This document shows, in pieces, positions 44,896 through 54,120 of a stretch of 62,211 nucleotides of DNA. The stretch comes from Mastigocoleus sp. MO_188.B34. Lineage in GTDB: Bacteria; Cyanobacteriota; Cyanobacteriia; Cyanobacteriales; Nostocaceae. Both the position numbers and the translations under genes were made by a program. Each line of letters begins with the position of its first letter. Position 1 is the stretch's first letter. The stretch covers positions 1 through 62,211 of the forward strand of contig NZ_JASJDK010000047.1 in NCBI RefSeq assembly GCF_030065675.1, read 5' to 3'. Under the pieces are notes generated by a model that worked only from the letters and a program-made list of their open reading frames with translations, did no database searches and was not told the DNA's origin.

Positions 44896-47580
44896 GTGAC
44901 AGAAAAGGTCAAAAAAACAGTATTAGATAATGGTCTTACTGTTCTAACAAAAGAAGTACATACTGCGCCAGTCGTAACTGTGCAAATTTGGTACAAAGTC
45001 GGTTCCCGTAATGAAGAACCTGGTGCAAGTGGAATTACACATCAGTTAGAACACATGATGTTTAAAGGTACTAAAAATCGTCCAATTCAGTTTGGGAAAT
45101 TATTTAGTGCTTTAGGTAGTGACTCAAACGCATTTACTAGTTACGACATAACGGCATATTACAGCACAGCAGAACGGGATAAGTTAGAAGCCCTGTTAAT
45201 TCTGGAAGCAGATAGAATGCAAAATGCACTCATGAGTGAAGAATCTCTAGCGAGTGAAAAAAAAGTTGTTATTTCTGAGTTGCAAGGCTATGAAAACGAT
45301 CCGGAGTATCGTCTTGAGCGTTCAGTAATGCAGCAAGCATTCCCCAATCATCCCTATGGGTTACCGGTGGGTGGAACTGAAACCGACGTAGAAAAATTTA
45401 CTATTGAACAAATACAAGATTATTATCACCGATACTATACTCCCAATAATGCAGTTTTGGTCATCGCAGGAGATTTTGATACCCCTAAAACTCTTAATTG
45501 CATTAGCGAAATATACGGTAAAATTCCTCAGTCTATAAATCAATATTATTGCAATAATAACCTAGGAAATAAAGAAGATTCTGCAGATAGTTCTGAGGAT
45601 TTAATTTCTAAGAGTAATGAATCGCAACCAAATAAAATCCTATTACGTGAATCTGGAGCAACTGGATTATTAAAAGTTGTTTATCCTTTAGTAGATATTA
45701 ATCATCCAGATGTGCCAGTTTTGGATGTTTTTGATTATATTTTGACTGAGGGTCGAAACTCACGTTTAGAGCAAACATTAATTGAAACCGGGATTGCTAC
45801 AGATTTAGAAAGTACTGTAGTTAATTTAATCGATACAGGTTGGTATGAATTATTAATCACAGCAGATCCCGAACAAGATTTGAGTAAAATCGATTTTTTA
45901 TTAACTGATACAATAGCCGAATTAGCAGATCGAGAAGCAACTCCACAAGAACTCAAACGAGCTAAAGCACAATTAGAAGCAGCAATAATTTTAGATAACC
46001 GTGATATTACTTCCCAAGCAATGCAACTAGCTAATGATGAGATAGTTGCTGGCGATTACAATTATATGGATTATTATCTGGAAGCAATTAAGCGAGTAAC
46101 ACCTGCTGATGTACAGCTAGTAGCACAAAAATATTTCCAGAAAAAACAAAGAACTGTAGGTTTTTTTGAACCAACTCAAACACAACTACAAAATAAAAAT
46201 ACAGGGAAACATAATACTCATAAATCAATAAAACTTACGGAGCAATTTTCTAAACAAAAAGTTGTCGAATTTGCAGATGTCGTCAAGTATTTACCTCCGT
46301 TAAATGGGGTAAATATTCCCCTCACCGATCGATTACCACAAGAATTTACCTTAAGAAATGGTTTGAAAGTCTTGCTTTTGGCTGATGATAGTACTCCAAC
46401 TATTACCCTTGCAGGATATATCAAGGCTGGTTCGGAATTCGATCCAGAAAATATGTCAGGTTTAGCATCCTTAGTTGCAGAAAATCTAGTTAATGGAACA
46501 AAAACAAAGGACGCTTTAACTATTGCCAAAATACTAGATGATAACGGTGCTAGTCTTGATTTTCAAGCTTTCCGTGAAGGAGTGCAAATTCAAGGTGATA
46601 GCTTAGCTACTGACTCAGATATACTATTAAAAACCCTAGGGGACATACTTCAAAATCCAATTTTTCCCCAAAAAGAGTTGCAAATCAGTTGTCAACAAGT
46701 CTTGGTTGGCTTAAAGCAAGAATGCGATGAGCCAACTGAAGTAGCAAAGAAAACTTTTATTCAAGCCATTTACCCTAAGGAACACCCACTACATGCTTTT
46801 CCAACAATAAAAAGTTTGCAACAAATTCAACAAAAAGATGTAATTGAATTTAAGCAAAAACACTATCGTCCAGACCGAACAATATTAGTGGTGGTGGGAA
46901 AGTTTGTACCCGAGGAAATGCGATCGCTAATTGTTTCTACACTTGGTGATTGGAAAGCCGAAGGTGAAGCTCCGAAGGTAGAATATCCAGATATTTCAGC
47001 CCCACAGAAAATTATTTATTTAAATCCTGTAGTTCCTGGTAAAAGCCAATCCATTACATATATTGGTAATACAACTATCAAGCGTCAAGACCCTCAATAT
47101 TACGCCGCAATAGTTTTGAATCAAATTTTGGGTGGTGATACCCTATCAAGTAGATTAGGAACAGAAATTCGTGATCGCCAAGGTCTAACTTATGGAATTT
47201 ATAGTAGCTTTTTGGCGAGGAAAAACTTTGGGACTTTTTTGATCGAAATGCAAACTAATCCAGAAAATGTTAAAGATGCAATTGCAAAAAGTCTTCAAGT
47301 TCTCAAAGAAATTCACCAAAAAGGCGTAACACAAAAAGAGCTAGAAACAGCAAAACGTAATTCGATCGGTAACTATAATGTTTCCCTGGCTAACCCAGAA
47401 GAATTAGTCCATAGAATACTCAAAAATGAAATATACGGTTTAGACAAAGAAGAACTGCGCAATTACATCGAAAAAATTAACGCTGTCAATCTGACTGAAG
47501 TAAATCAGGCAGCACGAAACTTAATTCAGCCAGATAAAATTGTTATAGTCACTGCTGGAGCAGAAATCATTGAAGATTGA
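44896..47580 (+). CDS. two-domain M16 family zinc peptidase
   Basis: This 894-aa protein contains two fused M16 halves. The N-terminal half has the inverted zinc motif HXXEH (His49-Gln-Leu-Glu52-His53 in GITHQLEHMMFKG) and a downstream Glu block (EKKVVISELQGYENDPEYR) supplying the third ligand. The C-terminal half (from about residue 480, REFTLRNGLKVLLLADDSTP form) lacks HXXEH and has the R/Y pair region (SSRLGTEIRDRQGLTYGIYS) that completes the active-site chamber. M16 enzymes degrade transit peptides and small peptides. The start is a GTG. No signal peptide is visible, so a cytosolic location is likely. Confidence 0.9.
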   Translation: MTEKVKKTVLDNGLTVLTKEVHTAPVVTVQIWYKVGSRNEEPGASGITHQLEHMMFKGTKNRPIQFGKLFSALGSDSNAFTSYDITAYYSTAERDKLEALLILEADRMQNALMSEESLASEKKVVISELQGYENDPEYRLERSVMQQAFPNHPYGLPVGGTETDVEKFTIEQIQDYYHRYYTPNNAVLVIAGDFDTPKTLNCISEIYGKIPQSINQYYCNNNLGNKEDSADSSEDLISKSNESQPNKILLRESGATGLLKVVYPLVDINHPDVPVLDVFDYILTEGRNSRLEQTLIETGIATDLESTVVNLIDTGWYELLITADPEQDLSKIDFLLTDTIAELADREATPQELKRAKAQLEAAIILDNRDITSQAMQLANDEIVAGDYNYMDYYLEAIKRVTPADVQLVAQKYFQKKQRTVGFFEPTQTQLQNKNTGKHNTHKSIKLTEQFSKQKVVEFADVVKYLPPLNGVNIPLTDRLPQEFTLRNGLKVLLLADDSTPTITLAGYIKAGSEFDPENMSGLASLVAENLVNGTKTKDALTIAKILDDNGASLDFQAFREGVQIQGDSLATDSDILLKTLGDILQNPIFPQKELQISCQQVLVGLKQECDEPTEVAKKTFIQAIYPKEHPLHAFPTIKSLQQIQQKDVIEFKQKHYRPDRTILVVVGKFVPEEMRSLIVSTLGDWKAEGEAPKVEYPDISAPQKIIYLNPVVPGKSQSITYIGNTTIKRQDPQYYAAIVLNQILGGDTLSSRLGTEIRDRQGLTYGIYSSFLARKNFGTFLIEMQTNPENVKDAIAKSLQVLKEIHQKGVTQKELETAKRNSIGNYNVSLANPEELVHRILKNEIYGLDKEELRNYIEKINAVNLTEVNQAARNLIQPDKIVIVTAGAEIIED

Positions 47581-47878
47581 TTTTCTAACCTCTGGCTACA
47601 CTACTTTGCAAAATAGCTAACATTACTCATTTGAGTTTTAAGCTAGAAGCCCAGTGTCTTTAGACTTGGGTCGTTGACTACATACTAGAATCATTTATCA
47701 CCAGTGTTCTGGCAAAATTCATTTCACCATGGCAAAATTAGGGCATTAGCACTTGGTATTACAGCTTCAAGCAAATCATAAAATAAGTTAACTTAAATAT
47801 AGATATTGTTGCTTCATTCTTCGCAGAAGAATTACTGAAAAACCTAGCTGCAAAGCGTAATTAATTATTAGTTTCCCC
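47581..47878. other. short spacer upstream of map
   Basis: 298 bp without a gene. GCCCAGTGTC and GACTTGGGTC around TTTA form an imperfect hairpin at about 47648-47672, a dispersed-repeat type seen in many cyanobacterial intergenic regions. Confidence 0.4.
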
Positions 47879-48706
47879 ATGAACATTCTTAGCAACCTGC
47901 TTTCTCAACCGACTCAAGATAGCCGTCCCAAGCGCCAACGTCGAGGAATAGAAATTAAATCACCACGAGAAATTGAAATTATGCGGCAGTCAGCGAAAAT
48001 TGTCGCAACTGTACTCAAAGAGATTTCTGAGTTGGTAAAGCCAGGAATGACAACCGCTGATTTGGATGCTCATGCGGAAAAACGTATCCGAGAAATGGGT
48101 GCTACGCCTAGTTTCAAAGGTTATCATGGATTCCCCGCTTCCATTTGTTCCAGTATTAATAATGAAGTTGTACATGGTATCCCCAGCGCCAAAAAAGTAA
48201 TTCGGTCTGGGGATGTTTTAAAAGTTGATACAGGTGCTTTTTTCCAAGGCTTTCATGGCGATTCCTGTATTACCATTGCTGTTGAAGAAGTAACTCCGGA
48301 TGCAGCAAAATTGATTCGGGTTGCTGAAGAAGCCCTGTATAAAGGTATTGAGCAAGTTAAAGCTGGAAATTATTTAATGGATATTGCTGGTGCAATTGAA
48401 GATCATGTCAAAGGTAATGGCTTTGCAGTAGTAGAAGATTTTACTGGACATGGTGTAGGTAGAAATTTACATGAAGAACCTTCAGTGTTTAATTTCCGCA
48501 CCCGCGAAATGCCTAATGTTAAGTTGCGTGCAGGGATGACACTAGCTATTGAACCAATTGTTAATGCTGGTTCAAAACATACACGTACTTTATCTGATCG
48601 CTGGACAGCAGTTACTGTGGATAAATCTCTTTCAGCACAGTTTGAGCATACTATTTTAGTTACACAAACTGGCTACGAAATTTTGACAGATAGAACAAAA
48701 ATTTAG
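47879..48706 (+). CDS. map: type I methionine aminopeptidase
   Basis: This 275-aa metalloenzyme removes the initiator methionine. The pita-bread core has its metal ligands in place: Asp in [19 protein letters not shown] (two Asp), His in [15 protein letters not shown], Glu in [10 protein letters not shown] and Glu in FEHTILVT; substrate His in [21 protein letters not shown] basic N-terminal extension of about 25 residues ([16 protein letters not shown]) precedes the core. A strong terminator follows. Confidence 0.95.
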   Translation: MNILSNLLSQPTQDSRPKRQRRGIEIKSPREIEIMRQSAKIVATVLKEISELVKPGMTTADLDAHAEKRIREMGATPSFKGYHGFPASICSSINNEVVHGIPSAKKVIRSGDVLKVDTGAFFQGFHGDSCITIAVEEVTPDAAKLIRVAEEALYKGIEQVKAGNYLMDIAGAIEDHVKGNGFAVVEDFTGHGVGRNLHEEPSVFNFRTREMPNVKLRAGMTLAIEPIVNAGSKHTRTLSDRWTAVTVDKSLSAQFEHTILVTQTGYEILTDRTKI

Positions 48707-48745
48707 AATTAAAGAAATTTACTCAAAATTAATTAATTTTTGCCA

Positions 48746-48777
48746 GGCGAGCAACAGTGCTCGCCTTATTTGTTTTT
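48746..48777 (+). terminator. rho-independent terminator after map
   Basis: A perfect 8-bp GC-rich stem (GGCGAGCA / TGCTCGCC) with an ACAG loop is followed by TTATTTGTTTTT. It lies 40 bp after the map stop. Confidence 0.93.
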
Positions 48778-49357
48778 CCTAGTAGTCCGCCATACTAATT
48801 TTGCTCATTAAGGTAAGGTTTGTAGTAGTGCTTTAGCACTTTAATCTCAGGATTTTGATGGTTTTGTGGACAAACCAACCTGTCATATTTAATGGGACAG
48901 ACCACTAGCGATCGCAAATACATAATCTTAGTGAAGAATAAGAATGTGTACCCTATGTAACCCTAGGCACATTTATTTAAATCAAGCTAAAATTACGGCT
49001 GAATATGATTAATAAATCCTAAATACGACCAAGTTTTGTCTTTCGGTTGTAGAATATTGTGCATCTACAAATACTTATAAGCTTATATGTTAAGGGATTT
49101 TTATTCTGTAGAGAATCCTAAATAGTTGCGAATAAGATTCCCCTCTCTGGAACAATGATTCAGTAATACCAAAATTCTGTTTAGGTGAGGGGTGTGGGAA
49201 TAAAGGGAAAAAAGAGAAGTTAAAAAGAAAGCTCATAACTTACTTATTCTTCCCCACACCCTCTAGACTTCCCTCTCCCTCAATTGATGATTGTCCTTAA
49301 CTACTGAATTAAAGTTCTAGATGGTTGGGGTTCTTTGTTTATTAGGTAATTTAGTCA
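48778..49357. other. gene-free spacer with dispersed repeats
   Basis: 580 bp between map and the amidase gene. It holds a GGTTTGTAGTAGTGCTTTAG repeat (48828-48847) and the inverted copy of the 27-nt repeat (48882-48908) followed by a HIP1-like GCGATCGC. The rest is AT-rich, with no gene or RNA recognised. Confidence 0.5.
48882..48908 (-). repeat. 27-nt dispersed repeat, copy 2 (inverted)
   Basis: The sequence starting GTCATATTTAATGGG and ending GACCACTAG is the exact reverse complement of 25765-25791, 23 kb away. Confidence 0.9.
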
Positions 49358-50782
49358 ATGAATCAAGTTGATTTAGTTTTTACTCCAGCATTGGAGTTAG
49401 CAAAATTAATCCATTCTGGGGAAATTTCGCCACTGGAATTAACGGAAATATATGTAGAACGTATCCAGCTTTTAAATCCAACATTAGGAAGCTATGTAAC
49501 AGTAATGGCTGAACAAGCAATTAAAACAGCCAAAATCAAAACAGATTTATTAAGAGATAAAAAAGATTTACCCCTATTGTTTGGTCTACCCATTCCCATC
49601 AAAGACCTAAATCCTCTTGCAGGTGTTTCCTGTAGTTTCGGTAATGCAGTATTACAGCAAAATAATATTCCTACATATGATGATGCTGTCGTTATTAAAA
49701 TCAAAGAAGCTGGAATGATTCCCATCGGGAAAACTGCAACCTCAGAGTTAGGTTCGTTTCCTTATACTGAATCAACAGGTTTTCCTCCAGCAAGAAATCC
49801 ATGGAATTTAGAATATACCCCTGGTGGTTCTAGTGGAGGTGCAGCAGCAGCAGTAGCTGCGGGATTAGCTCCCTTCGCCCATGGTTCTGATGGTGGTGGT
49901 TCGATACGGGGACCAGCAGCTTGTTGTGGAATAGTGGGAATTAAACCTTCCCGAGGTCGTGTATCTAATGCTCCAGGAGGCGATCGCTTTTGTGGTGTTG
50001 CAACAAATGGACCACTAGCAAGAACTGTCGCTGATGCAGCTGCGCTGCTAGATGTAATGTCCGGATATGTCAATGGCGATCCATATTGGTTACCCGAACC
50101 AGAATCATCATTTTTAGCAGCAACTCAGGTACAACCAGTTCAACTCAAAGTCGCTTTTGCAACAAATGTACCTCCCTTTGGCAAAGTTGATGCTAATTGC
50201 GAACTGGGGGTTTTGCGAACAGTTAAATTCTTAGAAGAACTAGGTCATATAGTAGAAGAAAAATGTCCTGATTTTAGCGAGCTAGTTCAACCCTTTCAAA
50301 TTATTTGGCAAAGTGGAACTGCTGCTTCGGACATTCCAGTAAAAATTTTACAACCAATGAATCAGTGGTTGTTTCAGCAGAATTATTCTGCAACTGAATA
50401 TCTTAATGCAGTATTCCAGATGCAAATTGCTGCACGTAAAATAATTAGCTTTTTCGATACAGTAGATGTTTTAGTATTACCAATTTATAGACATTCTCCC
50501 ATTCGTGTGGGCGAGTGGTCTGATTTAAGCCCAGAAGAAACATTTGAGAAAATTGTTAATTGGGTGGCTCCCTGTCCTCCAGCCAATGCTACAGGTCAAC
50601 CAGCGATCGCACTTCCTGTCGATCTTGACAGTAATGGTTTACCTATCGGAGTCCAATTAATAGGAAAACCTGCTGCAGAAACTACTTTGATTACTCTTGC
50701 TACACAACTTGAAATGGTTAACCCTTGGCTCAAACGTCGCCCAAAACTATGTGCAAGTGATAGCCAAACGATTGTGAAGTGA
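49358..50782 (+). CDS. amidase-signature family hydrolase
   Basis: This 474-aa enzyme has the complete Ser-cisSer-Lys triad of the amidase signature family: Lys in GLPIPIKDLNPLAGV, the cis-Ser in the PGGSSGGAAAAVAAG block and the nucleophilic Ser in GSDGGGSIRGPAACCGIVG. The C-terminal part is typical (NATGQPAIALPV). The gene is not near gatC or gatB, and the sequence context (free-standing gene) does not favour GatA. The substrate amide is unknown. Confidence 0.9.
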   Translation: MNQVDLVFTPALELAKLIHSGEISPLELTEIYVERIQLLNPTLGSYVTVMAEQAIKTAKIKTDLLRDKKDLPLLFGLPIPIKDLNPLAGVSCSFGNAVLQQNNIPTYDDAVVIKIKEAGMIPIGKTATSELGSFPYTESTGFPPARNPWNLEYTPGGSSGGAAAAVAAGLAPFAHGSDGGGSIRGPAACCGIVGIKPSRGRVSNAPGGDRFCGVATNGPLARTVADAAALLDVMSGYVNGDPYWLPEPESSFLAATQVQPVQLKVAFATNVPPFGKVDANCELGVLRTVKFLEELGHIVEEKCPDFSELVQPFQIIWQSGTAASDIPVKILQPMNQWLFQQNYSATEYLNAVFQMQIAARKIISFFDTVDVLVLPIYRHSPIRVGEWSDLSPEETFEKIVNWVAPCPPANATGQPAIALPVDLDSNGLPIGVQLIGKPAAETTLITLATQLEMVNPWLKRRPKLCASDSQTIVK

Positions 50783-51690
50783 TTAATATTGCAAACAATT
50801 ATCGAATATACAAGTAAACAGGCAGACAACAAGTCTGCCTAATGTCGTTATGAGGAAAATTATGGAAAGCGATTGTCTAAATGGATGTGCTTGGTGGCTG
50901 TTCCTTCAACATTCGCTCTTCTAAATTACCATTGATATGATAAATATCTTGTTTCTCTTGATACCAAGTTTATATATAAATATAGTTACAAGTACGATTA
51001 AAATTAGAAGCACATTCAACAGTACACGTTAAGGGGGTCACAATCATCCCTTGATTAAGCAACGTTATAATAGGTCATTTTAGGACATAAAATAACCTAG
51101 GATCGGTTATTGATACTAATACTTATAGCCCTAAGTGCAAGTAAAAAGTTTACAAATCATAGATTTTAGCGCGTCTACGACGTTAGGATAGCGTTTCCGT
51201 TGGACAAACAAGATTTACCAATTTCCTAAACCTATTACATAGTTTGATATATCATTGCTTAAGCTTTAATCATTGCAGAACAATAATTATAAACTTTATT
51301 TTATACAATAAATGTAATGAAAATGCGATTATGTATCAAATAGTAAAAGTTAGTGTCAAACAACAATTATAACTTAGTATTAGTGATAATATTTGATAAA
51401 TCATAATTATATCAAATTCTCTTTCTGAACAATTCAAATTTGAGATTCAATGATTGCTTTCGTAATCAAAAATAGCTTATTAAGACTTCTTATTTTTGTT
51501 CTAATTGACAAATAAAATCATTAACCCAAGAAATTAATTATTAACTTTAACTTTCTTGCGAACTCTGAAAATATTCACTCACATAAACAATATTTATTTT
51601 GTCCTTTTAATAAAAAATTGCCAAGAATTCTATCCTTGGCACTGATAGTAACTGTGCAAGATACTAATTATTAAAAATAAAAAATACTTC
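50783..51690. other. large gene-free spacer
   Basis: About 900 bp, mostly AT-rich. A GC-richer repeat fragment (GCGCGTCTACGACGTTAGG) is at about 51169. A 7-bp hairpin TGCCAAG/CTTGGCA with a 9-nt loop lies at 51617-51639, about 50 bp before the CDF gene start. No gene or known riboswitch was recognised. Confidence 0.5.
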
Positions 51691-52587
51691 ATGAATTACG
51701 ATAATCGCCCTACAGTTCAAAAAATTTTAATAATTACTCTGATACTCAACTTATTTGTGATGTTCTTAAAGTTCGGAGTTGGTCTAATAACTGGTTCTCT
51801 GAGTTTAATTGCTGATGCATTGCATAGTGTCACAGATAGTGCCAACAATATTTTAGGGCTAGTTGCCAGTCATTTTTCTTCACCTTTACCAGATCGCAAG
51901 TATCCTTACGGGCATCAAAAATTTGAAGCATTAGGTGCATTAGGGATAGCTGGTTTTTTAGGAATAGTTTGTTTTGAAATTATTCAAGGTGCGATTGACA
52001 GAATTATTCATGGTAGTCAGCCGGTTAATATATCACCAGCACAATTATGGATTTTACTAATTGTATTAGGAATTAACATCTTTGTGGCATTTTACGAACG
52101 TAATGTTGGGAAACGAGTTGGTAGTCCAATTTTAATTGCAGATGCCAAGCACACAATGAGTGATATTTGGGTAACAATTACAGTTATTGCTGGTTTAATT
52201 GGCGTTTGGTTGGGTTATCAATGGTTAGATATAGTTTTAGCTTTTCCTGTAGCGATATTAGTTTTCTACAGTGCTTGGTCGGTTTTAAAAGATAATTTGC
52301 CTTGGTTAGCAGATGAAATGGCGATCGCACCAGAAGATATTTACGCCATAGTCCTTTCTGTTCCTGGAGTCATCAATTGTCACGATATTGCTTCTCGTGG
52401 AGTGCTTGGTCGTCAAACATTTATTGAAATGCATTTAATTGTGGATGCAAAAGATGTAGAGACAGCACATCGCGTAACAGAAGAAGTTGAATCCCTTTTG
52501 GAAGAACGTTTTCGACCAGTACGAATTTTAATTCACGTTGAACCACAAAGCTATAAAACGAACAATATTACTTTTGGTGATTTGTAA
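51691..52587 (+). CDS. cation diffusion facilitator (CDF) transporter
   Basis: This 298-aa protein exports divalent cations such as zinc, iron, cobalt or manganese in exchange for protons. Six transmembrane helices are followed by a cytosolic ferredoxin-like domain (about residues 215-290). The ligand pattern is visible: ADALHSVTDSANNILGL (H-x3-D in helix 2) and ADAKHTMSDIWVTITV (H-x3-D in helix 5). HxxxD in helix 2 is more usual for iron or manganese-type branches than pure zinc, but the metal remains undecided. Monocistronic. Confidence 0.92.
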   Translation: MNYDNRPTVQKILIITLILNLFVMFLKFGVGLITGSLSLIADALHSVTDSANNILGLVASHFSSPLPDRKYPYGHQKFEALGALGIAGFLGIVCFEIIQGAIDRIIHGSQPVNISPAQLWILLIVLGINIFVAFYERNVGKRVGSPILIADAKHTMSDIWVTITVIAGLIGVWLGYQWLDIVLAFPVAILVFYSAWSVLKDNLPWLADEMAIAPEDIYAIVLSVPGVINCHDIASRGVLGRQTFIEMHLIVDAKDVETAHRVTEEVESLLEERFRPVRILIHVEPQSYKTNNITFGDL

Positions 52588-52859
52588 CTGAACTTTATAC
52601 TAAAAAATAAGTGTTTGCATACCAATACTACTCTAATTAACGACACGATATACTTTTGGCAGTTTTAAATGCTACTGATTGAGGGTATGACTAGTTAATC
52701 AGGGCAATTTTCGTGATGCTAACATTAAGCCGTCTTAGTCTAAAGTTCAAATAAATAGAAAATTTATTAAACAAAGAGAAAAAATTTATACGAGAGATTA
52801 GTCAAGTAGTATACTTAAATTTGTTGGTAAGTATTAGTAAAAATATAGTAAATAGTTAT
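52588..52859. other. spacer between the CDF gene and the MITE-like element
   Basis: AT-rich DNA, about 270 bp, without gene or repeat array. It leads directly to the MITE-like element at 52860. Confidence 0.4.
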
Positions 52860-53046
52860 AGGACTTACGCAAAATGAACGTATTTCCGTCATTACGAGCG
52901 ACAGCGTTAGAGCGCAGCAAAGCTGAACGCAAAGCGCGTCCTCAGTAATCGCCAAAAACTCTGAGATTGCTTCCCTACACTGCGTTCCGGTCGCAATGAC
53001 AAATCTATGTCCTACGGACACGCTGCGCTATCGTTGCGTAAGTCCT
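52860..53046. mobile_element. MITE-like element, AGGACTTACGCAA ends
   Basis: A 187-bp non-coding segment is bounded by AGGACTTACGCAA on the left and TTGCGTAAGTCCT on the right. Inside, a second inverted repeat pairs GTCATTACGAGCG with CGGTCGCAATGAC. The ends match those of the element at 41995-42170, but the interiors differ in GC content and sequence. It sits directly upstream of the CHAT locus. Confidence 0.72.
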
Positions 53047-53105
53047 GAGTTACTCTGGAATTTTTTCTACTAGTACTTTAATTTTTCATTTTCAATAGAG
53101 GTTCT

Positions 53106-54011
53106 ATGAATACCCCCACGGACTTCGAATTTGATTTTAATGGAACAGAACGTTTGCAGTTCTTGGAGGAATTGAATGCTTTATATTCCGAGTTAGGCGA
53201 TGACAGTCAATGTCAAACTCCTGATAATAATCCAGCTTCACGTCTTTTCGCCAAACTCAATCAAGAAATAGCGGAATTTGCTAAGTATCCTACAATTGAA
53301 AAACTTTCCGAAAGCTACTCTATAAATTCTGGCAGAACTGCACCCAAAAAATCCCAAGAAATCAGCCAAGATCACAAATTTTATTGGATTAAGCTTCCTA
53401 TCACTTTATTTCCATCCTCTAATTGGTATTTCAACAAACTGGAGTGTCTAGTTGAATTTAGTTCAGAATTTTCAGAGGCACACTTGCAACCCAAAGTGCA
53501 TAGCATCTTTCCAGAACGCAAATTTCAACAACTATTTAAAGCCAACGGCAATATAGAAATAAGCATAGGAGGAAATATGGAATTTGAAGCTAATACTGGA
53601 CAGTTAAATCTACAAGCTGGAGAAGCACAAGTTACGACTAATGCTGGTGCAAAAGCGAAGCTAGGAAGTAATTTTGGACTAATTTCAGAGTTTTCTCCTT
53701 GTTCCTTAAAGGCAGACCAAATAGACCATACTGATCCCGGTGATTCCCAAGTATTTTGGCGTATTAATGGTGCAGAATTCTTTCAAGAAGACAAACCCAA
53801 TTTGATGGTAATCCTACAGATACCAAAATCAGTCCAGCAAGTTAAGATTGATGCTGCACTTCAAGCTTACCATCGTCCCAATTTCTGGACTACCGTGATG
53901 GGAAATTTAGGCGATTTAATGCGTTTTCTTTCTAACAAAGGCAGAACTTTCTATGAAAAAGGTGCTCCCATTAAAGATATTACAACATGGGATATAAGTC
54001 CTAATTTATAA
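53106..54011 (+). CDS. unknown 301-aa protein upstream of a CHAT protease
   Basis: I do not recognise a named family. Residues 1-95 look helical and acidic (NGTERLQFLEELNALYSEL). Residues about 95-250 look beta-rich, with a Gly/Asn-rich block of alternating pattern (NIEISIGGNMEFEANTG, then LNLQAGEAQVTTNAG) and a conserved-looking VFWRINGAEFFQEDKPNL. The last 50 residues carry YHRPNFWTTVMGNLGDLM. There is no signal peptide or clear transmembrane helix. It lies 109 bp upstream of the CHAT gene on the same strand, so the two are likely a unit, and it may be the substrate, sensor or effector of the protease. That role is inferred from neighbourhood only. Confidence 0.65.
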   Translation: MNTPTDFEFDFNGTERLQFLEELNALYSELGDDSQCQTPDNNPASRLFAKLNQEIAEFAKYPTIEKLSESYSINSGRTAPKKSQEISQDHKFYWIKLPITLFPSSNWYFNKLECLVEFSSEFSEAHLQPKVHSIFPERKFQQLFKANGNIEISIGGNMEFEANTGQLNLQAGEAQVTTNAGAKAKLGSNFGLISEFSPCSLKADQIDHTDPGDSQVFWRINGAEFFQEDKPNLMVILQIPKSVQQVKIDAALQAYHRPNFWTTVMGNLGDLMRFLSNKGRTFYEKGAPIKDITTWDISPNL

Positions 54012-54120
54012 TAATTTATCTTGAAATAATTAATTCTGATTATTGAGGGTAGGCGATACAAGCCACCTTCAAAATATAAAAAATAACGTAGATGTCAACA
54101 ATGGAAATGATTAATTAAAA

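Noticed and set aside
49762-50073. Long minus-strand frame opposite the amidase gene
   Set aside because: It is a shadow of the Gly/Ala-rich catalytic core on the other strand, with no family features of its own.
53106-54011. Calling the 301-aa protein a bacterial gasdermin
   Set aside because: Only its position next to a caspase-like protease fits; no gasdermin-type N-terminal cysteine or recognisable sequence is present.
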